DNA from: Melghirimyces thermohalophilus
GTDB taxonomy: Bacteria > Bacillota > Bacilli > Thermoactinomycetales > DSM-45169
Direction: 5' to 3'
Length of the DNA stretch: 64,000 nucleotides
NCBI RefSeq assembly: GCF_900102685.1
Contig: NZ_FMZA01000005.1
Location: 124,001 to 188,000, forward strand
Shown: positions 46,214 through 55,347 of the stretch, in pieces
How positions within the stretch are numbered: position 1 is the first letter of the stretch
Layout: the number at the start of each line of letters is the position of its first letter
Position numbers and translations under genes: made by a program
The notes under the pieces: model-generated
The model's input: the letters and a program-made list of their open reading frames with translations, nothing else
Databases searched by the model: none
Told to the model about the DNA's origin: nothing

Positions 46214-46924
46214 TCAGAGTTGGCGGAGTTCCTGTTTGATTTCTGTTTTGGAGCGGGTCTGTTCGTCGTTTTTCTTGATCACTCGTGCAGGGGTTCCTGC
46301 CACGACGCTGTTTTCCGGTACATCTTCTACGACGACAGCCCCTGCAGCGACGACGGAGCCTTTGCCGATGCGGACGCCTTCCAGGATGACGGCATTGGCG
46401 CCAACGACCACTTCATCTTCGATGATGACCGGATTAGCTGACGGCGGTTCAATCACACCGGCGATGACGGCTCCAGCTCCGATGTGGCAGTTCTTGCCGA
46501 TAGTGCCACGACCGCCGACGGTGACGTTCATATCGATCATCGTGCCTTCTCCGATCACCGAGCCGATATTGATAGAGGCTCCCATCATGATGACAGCGCC
46601 TTTTCCGATTTCCACCTGGTCGCGGATGATGGCCCCAGGTTCGATTCGGGCTTCCGTCTCCTTCAGGTCGAGGAGAGGGATAGCGGAGTTGCGGCGGTCA
46701 TTTTCCACCACCAGGTCTTCGATTTTATCCCGGTTCGCATCCAGGACTGGTTTCACTTCTTTCCAATCCCCGAACAACACGCCGACGTTCCCGGTGATGA
46801 AGGAGTGGACTTCCTTTCCGAAATCGATCCCTTCCAGATCGCCTTTGATATGTACTTTGACTGGGGTTTTCTTTTCGCTGTCTCGGATGAAGTTAATGAT
46901 TTGATTGGCGTCCATCATTTCCAT
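46214..46924 (-). CDS. dapH: 2,3,4,5-tetrahydropyridine-2,6-dicarboxylate N-acetyltransferase DapH
   Basis: 236 aa, the standard DapH length. It acetylates tetrahydrodipicolinate, opening the acetylase route to meso-DAP for peptidoglycan and lysine. An N-terminal DapH domain (about 1-85) precedes left-handed beta-helix hexapeptide repeats ([20 protein letters not shown] onward) ending with [17 protein letters not shown] 46924 follows AAAGGGTG; the in-frame ATG 46963 lacks an RBS. First gene of the operon. Confidence 0.95.
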   Translation of the reverse strand: MEMMDANQIINFIRDSEKKTPVKVHIKGDLEGIDFGKEVHSFITGNVGVLFGDWKEVKPVLDANRDKIEDLVVENDRRNSAIPLLDLKETEARIEPGAIIRDQVEIGKGAVIMMGASINIGSVIGEGTMIDMNVTVGGRGTIGKNCHIGAGAVIAGVIEPPSANPVIIEDEVVVGANAVILEGVRIGKGSVVAAGAVVVEDVPENSVVAGTPARVIKKNDEQTRSKTEIKQELRQL

Positions 46925-46990
46925 TGAAAGTGCACCCTTTCTATATGAAAAATCGAATCTCATGGGGGAGTCGACATTTATCTAAAATTG

Positions 46991-46999
46991 AGTATAGCA
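46991..46999 (-). promoter_or_regulatory. extended -10 promoter candidate for dapH
   Basis: On the minus strand TG-C-TATACT, about 65 bases before the dapH start. The -35 is poor. Confidence 0.4.
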
Positions 47000-47073
47000 T
47001 AAGCCGTCGCTGTGCCGAAAGCGATGGCGACGGGAAGTTTCTCCCGGAGATTTTCCTCTCTGGCAAAAAACGC

Positions 47074-47102
47074 TTCCCAAACCGAAAAGAGTCTTTTATA
47101 AT
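47074..47102 (+). promoter_or_regulatory. promoter of the oppA-like gene
   Basis: TTCCCA, 17 bases, perfect TATAAT, 71 bases before the TTG start. Confidence 0.55.
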
Positions 47103-47173
47103 AAGTCCGTCCCAATAATCAAAATTCCTATTCCAGTTAATTTTTAAAATACGGATTGTTAGGAGGTAGACCG

Positions 47174-48808
47174 TTGGGACGTCTAACTCGATTGGCCGTT
47201 ATATGGTTAACCGTGTTCGGTATCCTTTTGGCCGGATGCAGCCAGCCCTGGATACTCGGGGGAGAAGGTTCCGCTGAAGGAGGAGAGGTTTTACGCCTGA
47301 CGGCCGAAGCCGAGCCTCCCAACCTGGACAGCGCGGAAGCGATTGACGCGCAATCGATCACCGTGTTGAACAACGTGATGGAAGGCCTGATGCGGCTGGA
47401 TAAAGACCAACAGCCGCAGCCGGCGATGGCCGAGGATGTTCAAGTAAGTGATGACCGGAAGACATACATCTTTAAAATCAGGGACAATGCTCGTTGGAGT
47501 GACGGTGAACCCGTCACCGCCCAGGATTTCGAGTATGCCTGGAAGCGGGCGCTGGATCCGAAAAAACAGTTAGAGTCCGCCTATATACTGTTTCCTTTAA
47601 AAAACGCACGGGCTTATTTTGCCGGAAAAACCACGGTAGACACCGTCGGGGTGAAGGCTATCGATGAACGGACGCTCCGTGTGAAGTTGGAGGAGCCGGT
47701 TCCTTATTTCCTGACTCTGACAGCATCCGCCGCCTATTTTCCTCAGCGGAAGGATTTTATTGAAAAACAGGGCCGGATGTATGCCAAAGATGATAACCGG
47801 TTGCTTTATAACGGCCCCTTTGTGTTGAAAGATTGGAAACACGATCAAAGTTACCGTTTTGTCAAAAACCCGGAATACTGGGATGAGGAGAATGTAAAGT
47901 TGGATGAGGTCCAGGTGCGGATCGTCACAGATTCCATGCAGGCGGCCAATGATTACAATTCGGGGGAAGTGGATATGGCTCCCCTCAGTGATGAATTGGT
48001 CCATGCCTTCAAAGGTAACCGGGATTTTATCCAGGTGGATCGAGGCGCCACCTTCCTGATACTGTTCAACACCCGGAAGAAATTTTTCTCCAATGAAAAG
48101 GTTCGAAAAGCTTTCAGTCTTGCTGTGGATCGGGAGCAATTGGTACAGGAAGTGCTACAGAACGGATCCCGTCCCGCTCAGGGGATGGTTCCCGATTCGA
48201 TCCAAGGGAGTCAGAAGGGGACCTTCCGTAAACAAGCAGGGGATCAGCTTGCATATGATGCAGCACGGGCCCGTCAGCTTCTGGACCAAGGGATGGCGGA
48301 GTTAGGAATGGATAAACCTCCCCGAATCGCATTAAACGTTAACGATAACGACCGCAAGAAAATTGCTCTGTTTCTGAAGGAACAGTTTCAAAACACGCTG
48401 GGGATCGATATTCTGATCAATCCGCGGCCGATGAAGCAGAAGCTGGAGGCGGAGCAGCAGGGTCGCTTTCAAATGTCCTTGGTGCGTTGGATCGGAAGGT
48501 ATAACGACCCCATGGCTTTCCTGGAGATCGGTCACTCCCAGAGCGATGTCAACTTCGGCCAGTGGAGCGATTCAACCTTCGATCGGCTGATTGAGACAGC
48601 CAATTTGCACACCGATGCTGAGAAGCGGGACGAGAATCTGATCAAGGCGGAATCCATTGTAATAGAACAGGCCGGAGTGGTGCCGCTCTTTTATGAGGGC
48701 CAGGCTTACGTGCAAAAACCCTACGTGAAAAACTTGTACCGCTCTCCCGTCGGTGCCGAGTATACCTTGAAATGGACCTATATCGACAAGCCTTCGAAAA
48801 ACAGGTGA
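47174..48808 (+). CDS. peptide ABC transporter substrate-binding lipoprotein (OppA-like)
   Basis: 544 aa from TTG 47174 behind TTAGGAGGT. The signal peptide ends in the lipobox LLAGC with the lipid-modified Cys22. It is an SBP_bac_5 family protein: PNLDSAEAIDAQSITVLNNV at the start of the mature part, WSDGEPVTAQDFEYAWKRAL and YNGPFVLKDW are standard OppA blocks. It captures oligopeptides outside the membrane. No permease or ATPase genes are adjacent, so it is an orphan receptor sharing a transporter encoded elsewhere. Confidence 0.92.
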   Translation: MGRLTRLAVIWLTVFGILLAGCSQPWILGGEGSAEGGEVLRLTAEAEPPNLDSAEAIDAQSITVLNNVMEGLMRLDKDQQPQPAMAEDVQVSDDRKTYIFKIRDNARWSDGEPVTAQDFEYAWKRALDPKKQLESAYILFPLKNARAYFAGKTTVDTVGVKAIDERTLRVKLEEPVPYFLTLTASAAYFPQRKDFIEKQGRMYAKDDNRLLYNGPFVLKDWKHDQSYRFVKNPEYWDEENVKLDEVQVRIVTDSMQAANDYNSGEVDMAPLSDELVHAFKGNRDFIQVDRGATFLILFNTRKKFFSNEKVRKAFSLAVDREQLVQEVLQNGSRPAQGMVPDSIQGSQKGTFRKQAGDQLAYDAARARQLLDQGMAELGMDKPPRIALNVNDNDRKKIALFLKEQFQNTLGIDILINPRPMKQKLEAEQQGRFQMSLVRWIGRYNDPMAFLEIGHSQSDVNFGQWSDSTFDRLIETANLHTDAEKRDENLIKAESIVIEQAGVVPLFYEGQAYVQKPYVKNLYRSPVGAEYTLKWTYIDKPSKNR

Positions 48809-48819
48809 TTGTTGTGAAA

Positions 48820-48842
48820 ACCGGCCGCTACGGCCGGTTTTT
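48820..48842 (+). terminator. terminator of the oppA-like gene
   Basis: ACCGGCCG / CGGCCGGT stem with three-base loop, then TTTT. Confidence 0.85.
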
Positions 48843-48897
48843 AGTTTTGTGGAGCATATTTAAAACAGCCTTTTTAATGGGAAATGCGAAAAAAGTC

Positions 48898-48927
48898 TTG
48901 TCAATTTTCGATCGTCTGTTATATAAT
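48898..48927 (+). promoter_or_regulatory. promoter of the aceB-aceA operon
   Basis: TTGTCA, 18 bases, perfect TATAAT, 58 bases before the GTG start. Confidence 0.75.
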
Positions 48928-48985
48928 ACAAAGCAAATCAGACGCACTGTCCCCGAACAGTTGCCGAGCCAAAGGAGTGACATCT

Positions 48986-50590
48986 GTGAGCACACAAACT
49001 TCCTCTTTCCCTAAAAATGTGGAAGTAAAGGGGAAGATGACCGAGGAATTCAAGGAAATCTTAACTCCGGAAGCACTTGCCTTTGTGGCGAAGCTGGCCC
49101 GGAAGTTTACAGACGATCGGGACCGCCTGTTACATAACAGAGAGAAGCGTCAACAGGAAATCGACGGAGAGAACGGACTGGATTTCTTGGAAGAAACAAG
49201 AGAGATTCGGAACAGTTCTTGGTCGATCGATCCGGTTCCCTATGATCTGCAGGACCGTCGGGTGGAGATCACCGGTCCTACTTCCGATCGGAAGATGGTG
49301 ATCAATGCTCTCAACTCCGGCGCTAAGGTTTTCATGGCCGATTTTGAAGATGCCAATTCCCCTACTTGGAAAAACACGATCCAGGGACAGATCAATATGA
49401 GGGATGCTGTCAACGGAACGATCAGCTTTACCAACCCTGACGGGAAGCGGTATGAGCTGAACGAAAAGCCGGCGGTGCTCCTGGTTCGCCCGCGGGGCTG
49501 GCATCTGGATGAAAAGCATGTGACGGTGGACGGACGGCCTGTGCCCGGCGGTCTCTTCGACTTCGGCCTCTACTTTTTCCATAACGCCAAAACCTTGCTG
49601 AAGAAAGGGTCCGGACCTTATTTTTACCTGCCGAAGATGGAGAGTCATCTGGAGGCGCGGCTGTGGAATGAGGTATTCGTCTTCGCTCAGGAAGAATTGA
49701 AAATCGCCCAGGGCACGATCAAGGCGACGGTGCTGATCGAAACCATTACCGCCGCTTTCGAAATGGACGAAATACTCTATGAATTGCGGAAACACTCGGC
49801 GGGACTCAATTGCGGTCGGTGGGACTACATCTTCAGCTACATCAAGCGCTTCCGCAACCGGCCGGAAGTGATTCTGCCCGATCGCTCTCTGGTGACGATG
49901 ACGGTCCCCTTCATGCGGGCATACACCCTGCTGGCGGTGAAGACTTGCCACCGGCGGAATGCCCACTGCATCGGCGGAATGGCCGCCCAGATCCCGGTGC
50001 GGAACAACCCCGAAGCCAACGAAAAGGCGATCGCGAAAGTGCGAGCGGATAAAGAGCGGGAAGCCCTCGACGGCCATGACGGTACCTGGGTGGCCCATCC
50101 GGCATTGGTCCCCGTCGCCAAAGAGGTATTTGACAAACATATGCTACACCCCAATCAAATCCACAAGAAGCGTGGCGATGTAAACGTTAGCGCCGAGGAT
50201 CTCTGTGAGGTTCCCGAAGGACCCATCACGGAACAAGGGCTGCGCCAGAACGTTAGCGTCGGCATCCAGTACATCGAAGCTTGGCTCCGGGGCTACGGGG
50301 CAGTGGGCATTAACAACCTGATGGAAGACGCCGCTACGGCGGAAATCTCCCGGGCCCAGCTTTGGCAATGGATTCGCCATCCCCAAGGGGTGCTGGAAGA
50401 CGGACGCAAAGTGACGGTGGAACTTTTCCGTCAGACTGTCGACGAAGAACTGGCGAAAATCAAAGAAACCATCGGCGAAGAGCGATTTTCTGTCGGCCGG
50501 TTCCAAGAAGCCAAAGAGTTGTTTGATGAACTGACAGTGGCTGACGAGTTTGAGGAATTCCTGACCCTGCCCGGCTACGAGCGGTTGTAA
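48986..50590 (+). CDS. aceB: malate synthase A
   Basis: 534 aa, typical of malate synthase A. It condenses glyoxylate with acetyl-CoA to malate in the glyoxylate shunt. Recognisable blocks are [13 protein letters not shown] (49-bp-encoded region near residue 113), [17 protein letters not shown] and [31 protein letters not shown] 48986 is chosen because AAAGGAGTGA lies at proper distance and the promoter is just upstream. Followed by isocitrate lyase, so the two shunt enzymes form one operon that would allow growth on acetate or fatty acids. Confidence 0.95.
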   Translation: MSTQTSSFPKNVEVKGKMTEEFKEILTPEALAFVAKLARKFTDDRDRLLHNREKRQQEIDGENGLDFLEETREIRNSSWSIDPVPYDLQDRRVEITGPTSDRKMVINALNSGAKVFMADFEDANSPTWKNTIQGQINMRDAVNGTISFTNPDGKRYELNEKPAVLLVRPRGWHLDEKHVTVDGRPVPGGLFDFGLYFFHNAKTLLKKGSGPYFYLPKMESHLEARLWNEVFVFAQEELKIAQGTIKATVLIETITAAFEMDEILYELRKHSAGLNCGRWDYIFSYIKRFRNRPEVILPDRSLVTMTVPFMRAYTLLAVKTCHRRNAHCIGGMAAQIPVRNNPEANEKAIAKVRADKEREALDGHDGTWVAHPALVPVAKEVFDKHMLHPNQIHKKRGDVNVSAEDLCEVPEGPITEQGLRQNVSVGIQYIEAWLRGYGAVGINNLMEDAATAEISRAQLWQWIRHPQGVLEDGRKVTVELFRQTVDEELAKIKETIGEERFSVGRFQEAKELFDELTVADEFEEFLTLPGYERL

Positions 50591-50628
50591 ACAAAATTTT
50601 AACAATCATATTAAGGGAGAGATGGAGA

Positions 50629-51915
50629 ATGAGCAACCAAGAAGAAGCGAAGCGACTGCAGGAATCCTGGGATAATGATCCGCGCTGGCAAGGGATCGAA
50701 CGCCCCTACACACCGGAAGACGTGTTGAAGCTGCGCGGTTCCCTCCAGATTGAGTACACCTTGGCCCGGCGCGGTGCCGAGCGGCTGTGGAACTCCCTTC
50801 AGGAGGAGCACCATATCAAAGCCTTGGGTGCCCTGACAGGGAACCAGGCGGTACAACAGGTGAAAGCCGGCCTCAAGGCCATTTACCTCTCCGGTTGGCA
50901 GGTGGCCGCTGACGCCAACCTGGCGGGGCAAATGTATCCGGACCAGAGCCTTTATCCGGCCAACAGCGTGCCCCACGTGGTGAAGCGGATCAACCAGGCG
51001 CTCCAGCGGGCAGACCAAGTGGAGCATGCCGAAGGAGGCGCCCAGCGCGACTGGTTTGCCCCGATCGTAGCTGATGCGGAAGCCGGCTTTGGCGGTACGT
51101 TGAACGTGTTTGAACTGATGAAAGCCATGATCGAGGCGGGAGCCGCCGGGGTACACTTTGAGGACCAGCTGGCCTCCGAGAAAAAATGCGGTCACTTGGG
51201 CGGAAAAGTGTTGCTGCCCACCTCCCATGCCATTCGCAACCTGATTTCCGCCCGCCTGGCCGCCGACGTGATGGGTGTGCCCACGATTCTGATTGCCCGC
51301 ACCGATGCTAACGCTGCGGATATGGTGACCAGCGACGTGGATCCCCGGGATCATCAATTCCTCACCGGCGAGCGGACTTCGGAAGGCTTCTTCCGGCAGA
51401 AGAATGGGATTGAAACGGCGATTGCCCGGGGTCTGGCCTACGCACCCTACGCCGACCTCATCTGGTGTGAGACCTCCACACCGGATCTGGATGAGGCCCG
51501 TCAATTCGCGGAGGCGATCCACGCCGAATACCCGGGCAAAATGTTGGCCTACAACTGCTCGCCCTCCTTCAACTGGAAGAAGCACCTGGATGATGATACC
51601 ATCGCACGCTTCCAGAATGAACTGGGCGACATGGGCTACAAATTCCAATTCATCACCCTGGCTGGATTTCATACCCTCAACAACAGCATGTTCGAGCTGG
51701 CCAACGCCTATAAGGATGAGGGAATGGCGGCTTACTCTCAACTGCAACAGCGGGAGTTTGCCAACGAAGCGAAAGGTTACAGCGCCACCCGTCACCAGCG
51801 GGAAGTGGGTACCGGCTACTTCGACGCCGTCTCCATGACCATCTCCGGCGGAACTTCTTCTACCACCGCCCTGAAAGGTTCTACGGAAGAGGCACAGTTT
51901 ACATCGGCCAAGTAA
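50629..51915 (+). CDS. aceA: isocitrate lyase
   Basis: 428 aa, normal for bacterial AceA. It splits isocitrate to glyoxylate and succinate. The catalytic loop is [11 protein letters not shown] with Cys187. DADAGFGG-like [10 protein letters not shown] and [13 protein letters not shown] bind Mg2+ and substrate. ATG 50629 follows AAGGGAGAGATGG. It lies 38 bases after aceB with no terminator between. No AceK kinase gene is present. Confidence 0.96.
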   Translation: MSNQEEAKRLQESWDNDPRWQGIERPYTPEDVLKLRGSLQIEYTLARRGAERLWNSLQEEHHIKALGALTGNQAVQQVKAGLKAIYLSGWQVAADANLAGQMYPDQSLYPANSVPHVVKRINQALQRADQVEHAEGGAQRDWFAPIVADAEAGFGGTLNVFELMKAMIEAGAAGVHFEDQLASEKKCGHLGGKVLLPTSHAIRNLISARLAADVMGVPTILIARTDANAADMVTSDVDPRDHQFLTGERTSEGFFRQKNGIETAIARGLAYAPYADLIWCETSTPDLDEARQFAEAIHAEYPGKMLAYNCSPSFNWKKHLDDDTIARFQNELGDMGYKFQFITLAGFHTLNNSMFELANAYKDEGMAAYSQLQQREFANEAKGYSATRHQREVGTGYFDAVSMTISGGTSSTTALKGSTEEAQFTSAK

Positions 51916-51936
51916 GCAAAAAAAATTTCCCCCAAA

Positions 51937-51966
51937 AGCCGTCACCCGCAGGTGGCGGCTTTTTTT
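51937..51966 (+). terminator. terminator of aceB-aceA
   Basis: AGCCGTCACC (51937-51946) pairs with GGTGGCGGCT (51951-51960), then seven T residues. Confidence 0.92.
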
Positions 51967-52068
51967 ACTTCAGGGTGATTAGATCCTTCTTCCTAGTGAC
52001 GATGAGGTAATCATCTCATAAAATAGGAGTTGGTAAAATATTTATATTTGTCCAAAGAGGTGTTGTCA

Positions 52069-52770
52069 TTGCCGTTGAAAGGGCTGACGGCTTTGCTGGC
52101 GATCACGGCGTTGATCATGACCAGCGGCTGTTCACTGGCCGCCAAACAATGGGTGGAAGCCAACCAGGGACAGATAGAGCAAGTACAGGAAAAACAGGTG
52201 GCCGATGAGGACTCCCGGGAAGTGGATCCGAATCCGGATACTGAAGAAGAACCGGAAGCTGTCCCACCGAATAATCGGGACAGCGGGGGAGGCACCGACG
52301 ACAATCAATTGGAGGCCAGCAATATCACCCTGATGGTGGATGATCGAAACTGGCAAAAGGTGGGCACCGAACAGCTGGAGCCCAACCACGAATACACAGA
52401 ATTTACGCCGGAGGGACAGCCTAGCGAAGTCAGCAGGGAGCTGTTAGGTGTTCACTTCTTCAAAGGGCTTCATCAGCAGCTGACGGTGGCCCAGGCGGCT
52501 GAAGTTTTGAAGCAAGGAATGGAAGAGGAGAGTCAGGGTGGCGAGATCACTTGGAACCCCCTCGCTCAGAACGAGAAAAACATGCTGGTGGAGATCGCAC
52601 TTTCCGATGATCCCCAGAACGGTAGCTTTTACGGTTACATCCGCTGTTTCAGTACCGATGATGGTATTTATGCTCTCCTCTATATGAAAGCGACTCCCCT
52701 GAGCGATGAAGAACAAGAGAAATGGCAGTCCCTGCTCAAGCAGGCGGATCAGCGGCAGCTGGTCCTGTAA
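52069..52770 (+). CDS. lipoprotein of unknown function
   Basis: 233 aa from TTG 52069 behind AAAGAGGTG. The signal peptide carries the lipobox MTSGC with Cys21. A linker rich in Glu, Asp and Pro (about 45-75) follows, then a compact domain (about 85-233) with no recognised family. It is anchored outside the membrane. Monocistronic, closed by a terminator. Confidence 0.7.
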   Translation: MPLKGLTALLAITALIMTSGCSLAAKQWVEANQGQIEQVQEKQVADEDSREVDPNPDTEEEPEAVPPNNRDSGGGTDDNQLEASNITLMVDDRNWQKVGTEQLEPNHEYTEFTPEGQPSEVSRELLGVHFFKGLHQQLTVAQAAEVLKQGMEEESQGGEITWNPLAQNEKNMLVEIALSDDPQNGSFYGYIRCFSTDDGIYALLYMKATPLSDEEQEKWQSLLKQADQRQLVL

Positions 52771-52776
52771 CTGGTT

Positions 52777-52822
52777 AAAACCGTCTCTCGTAATATCAGG
52801 CAGAGGCGGTTTTATTTTTTTG
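52777..52822 (+). terminator. terminator of the lipoprotein gene
   Basis: AAAACCGTCTCT (52777-52788) pairs with AGAGGCGGTTTT (52802-52813) with one G-U, followed by ATTTTTTT. Confidence 0.85.
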
Positions 52823-52875
52823 TCCATGGAAGCACGTTTATAACCCTGCAGACGATCCTGCTCGGCGTCTTTTTT

Positions 52876-53043
52876 ATGGTTCTGGCGTTCGTCGTGTTTA
52901 TCCTCGCCTCCCTGACCACCTACCGGATCGGCCGGCGGTTGATGGACCGGGCGGCTTCCGCCCGCTGGGGGAACTGGGGCAAGGCGGTCCTCTATTCGCT
53001 GTTGAGTTACGCCTGTTATGGATGGAGAGGGAATGAGGGATAG
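52876..53043 (+). pseudogene. fragment of a membrane protein
   Basis: 55 codons from an ATG without RBS: a hydrophobic helix (VLAFVVFILASLTTYRIGRR) followed by a basic tail. The frame is open back to about 52845, suggesting the 3' end of a lost membrane-protein gene. It could also be a genuine small membrane protein. Confidence 0.3.
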
Positions 53044-53045
53044 AG

Positions 53046-53150
53046 TTAACTCCCTGTGATCGTCCCCCCGTTGGAGTGGAGCACTTGTCCGCTCATGTAC
53101 ATGGAATCATCGGAAGCGAGAAAGACGTAAGAAGGGTTGACCGAGGGGAA
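53046..53150 (-). pseudogene. 3' remnant of a short-chain dehydrogenase gene
   Basis: About 33 codons ending PSYVFLASDDSMYMSGQV, then LHSNGGTITGS and a stop. This is the C-terminal signature of SDR oxidoreductases related to Bacillus YdaD/general stress protein 39. The catalytic and cofactor parts are absent. Confidence 0.75.
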
Positions 53151-53163
53151 CCCGGAAATAAAC

Positions 53164-53192
53164 AAAAAGCCCGGCCTGTTGGCGGGCTTTTT
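53164..53192. terminator. bidirectional terminator
   Basis: AAAAAGCCCG (53164-53173) pairs with CGGGCTTTTT (53183-53192). It closes the minus-strand GNAT remnant and lies just upstream of the SDR remnant. Confidence 0.85.
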
Positions 53193-53195
53193 CGG

Positions 53196-53676
53196 TTATA
53201 ATCGGCCGGGTATCCCGTAGGCGACCGCCTCCAAGGGGATGCCGCCGATGGTGATCGTCTCGGTTCCGATTTTCGTCCCGCCCAACCGCTCATAAAACCG
53301 ACAGGCGGGATTGTCCGCCAGCACCCAGACATTGATCCGGAGGGGATACTTCCCGCACCAGCCGTTGTCCGATCCCCTGTTGTTGATAGTCCGGCAAGAT
53401 ATAAATGGCGTATAATTCCTCTTGATAGGAAGATAAGCGGTTCCGTATCGGGCCGCCGCTGGCAAAACCGACGATCTTACCGGCAGGGGTTTCCGCCACG
53501 GCGATCCGGCTTTGCCCGCTTTGGATCAATGGAGTCCACAGCTTTCTCTTCTCCTCGTATGAAAGGTGATCGAGAACATCGTCGGGGACGATGCCGCGAT
53601 AGGTGCTTTTCCAGCTGTCCACATGAACCTTGGCGATTCCCGGAACATCATTCAGGATGGCCTTTCGAATCTGCAC
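53196..53676 (-). pseudogene. GNAT acetyltransferase with a frameshift
   Basis: Start ATG 53676 gives MQIRKAILNDVPGIAKVHVD and the acetyl-CoA loop YILPDYQQQGIGQRLV, a good GNAT motif A. Near 53340 the frame shifts, and the C-terminal part continues as LRINVWVLADNPACRFYERL, then GGIPLEAVAYGIPGRL. One indel separates two otherwise intact halves. Assembly error cannot be excluded. Confidence 0.8.
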
Positions 53677-53808
53677 GAGATTTATCCCCCTTGCCCTATG
53701 GTTTTACTCCCATTCGACACCGGAGCAGCGGATCCCTTCTGTTGCAGGAAGGATGATCGCATCTGGAAAAAGGGATAAAGGGGGTTAGATGAAGGAAAGG
53801 GATGAACT

Positions 53809-54092
53809 GTGAAAAAGTACCTCGGGGTGATCCTGTCTAATTTCGTTGTTGGATGTGGACAAGGGACTGACTGGACATCCGAGCAAATTGCCATTGGTGC
53901 GGAAGAGTGGACCGTTTGAATAAAGAGAATAATCCGGTGTTAACCAGCGATACCGAAGGGCGTGTGATCGCATTACCCTTGGCGGCAATCTGGCACCTGT
54001 CGGCCCGGTCATCCTGGGTGATCACCTGATCGTTCCCAGTCAGGACAGCCGGATCTATGCGGTGTCCATTGATGAGATCGTCGCGGAATAAG
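53809..54092 (+). pseudogene. remnant of a PQQ-type beta-propeller lipoprotein
   Basis: GTG 53809 behind AAAGGGATG encodes a lipoprotein signal (KKYLGVILSNFVVGCGQGTD) that stops after 36 codons. From about 53938 propeller-like blades appear (LTSDTEGRVIAL, then after a shift GGNLAPVGPVILGDHLIVPS and RIYAVSIDEIVAE). N- and C-termini are joined with most of the gene missing. Confidence 0.6.
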
Positions 54093-54102
54093 TATAGGGG
54101 AT

Positions 54103-55059
54103 TCAGTTTTTTTCTTTTGTCCAGTCCCGTTTTCCGTCGGATTCGAGGATGCCCATGGTGACATCGTCGATATCAGGATCATTCAACACCTTTTCCATCA
54201 CGCGAAATTTGATATCATCGGCTGCCGCGAGAGACAAGCCCTTGCGAAGTTCGATGTAACTTTCCACGTGATACTGTCGGCCTTCCTGCAGGATGCGCAT
54301 CCGATGAATATCCACCACGTCGGGATCATCCAGAATGATGTGGGCCACCCGCTCCTGGATCATCTTAGGGGCGGCGACTCCGATCAGCCCGACGGTGTTT
54401 TCATATCCGATCTTGATGGCGATGCCGGTTAACAAAATCCCGATGATGATGGCGCCGAGACCGTCCAGCATGTAGATGCCGGTCCAGGAGGAGACGAGAA
54501 CGGCGATCAGGGCCAACAGGGAGCTGAGGGTGGCGATGATGTCTTCATAAAAGACGAGGCGAGTGGGGGGAGAAGCCAGCCCCACATGGGTGATGGAGCT
54601 TTTGATGATTCCCAACCCCGACGCCTCTTCCCGGGCTTCGCGCACAATTTCCTTCATCGCTTTCCAAAGGACATAGCCGTCGATCAAAATTGCGATCACC
54701 AGGACAGAGGCATTGATCAGAATATGTTCCGAGGGGTGGGGATTTTGAATCAGATTCCACCCTTCCTTGATGGTTTCATAAGCCATGATGCCGATGATCA
54801 TCACCGCGATCAGCACAAACAGATTGACCGTCCGGCCAAAACCGGCGGGGAAACGCCGGGTAGGTTCTTTCTCGGCGAGGATGCTGCCGAAAAAAACGAA
54901 GAGCTGGTTGAGTGTATCGGCCACGGAATGAACGGTTGTGGCCAACATCGAACCGCTGCCGCTGACGAAAGCGGCGATTCCCTTAGATAGGGCGATGATG
55001 AAATTTCCTGCCGCTGCCGTAGCCGCGGAGCGGTTTCCTTTTTTGAGCCATGTGAGCAT
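54103..55059 (-). CDS. cation diffusion facilitator (CDF) family transporter
   Basis: 318 aa with six membrane helices and a C-terminal cytosolic metal-sensing domain (about 215-318). The first metal site is HSVAD (His44, Asp48), and the partner residues are in VFYEDIIA. It exports Zn2+, Fe2+, Mn2+ or similar ions in exchange for H+. ATG 55059 has AAGGGAGAA upstream; the longer frame to 55182 has no RBS. Divergent from the cobalamin operon. Confidence 0.88.
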   Translation of the reverse strand: MLTWLKKGNRSAATAAAGNFIIALSKGIAAFVSGSGSMLATTVHSVADTLNQLFVFFGSILAEKEPTRRFPAGFGRTVNLFVLIAVMIIGIMAYETIKEGWNLIQNPHPSEHILINASVLVIAILIDGYVLWKAMKEIVREAREEASGLGIIKSSITHVGLASPPTRLVFYEDIIATLSSLLALIAVLVSSWTGIYMLDGLGAIIIGILLTGIAIKIGYENTVGLIGVAAPKMIQERVAHIILDDPDVVDIHRMRILQEGRQYHVESYIELRKGLSLAAADDIKFRVMEKVLNDPDIDDVTMGILESDGKRDWTKEKN

Positions 55060-55152
55060 GCCAATTGTTCTCCCTTTCACCAACTGTTTCTTAGCATCAG
55101 GGTGCCCACCTGATCGCCTTCTCATCATGGGAGAGCATGGAGGTCTTCCCCA

Positions 55153-55192
55153 GGATGGGGCACGGGTATATACTCGTACCATCCCCTTTTTT
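55153..55192 (+). terminator. long hairpin with T-run between CDF gene and cobT
   Basis: GGATGG (55153-55158) pairs with CCATCC; inside it ACG/CGT and the palindrome GTATATAC. Six T residues follow (55187-55192). No plus-strand gene precedes it, so it could be an attenuator of the cob transcript or block antisense transcription. No B12-box sequence was seen. Confidence 0.45.
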
Positions 55193-55347
55193 ATATTATC
55201 GTCGGGTCAGCTATGTTTTCCGAAAGGATTTATAATTGGGACGGTTATTGCGAAAATTCTCTCCTCCACCCTTGTCAACCATCTGTCCATCCGACACCGT
55301 GAGCGGTATCATGGTAGGTGAATGTATATGGAGAAAGGGAGATCCGG

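Noticed and set aside
50611-51945. 444-codon minus-strand frame opposite isocitrate lyase
   Set aside because: It is antisense to a fully conserved enzyme, has no RBS and no family-like motif.
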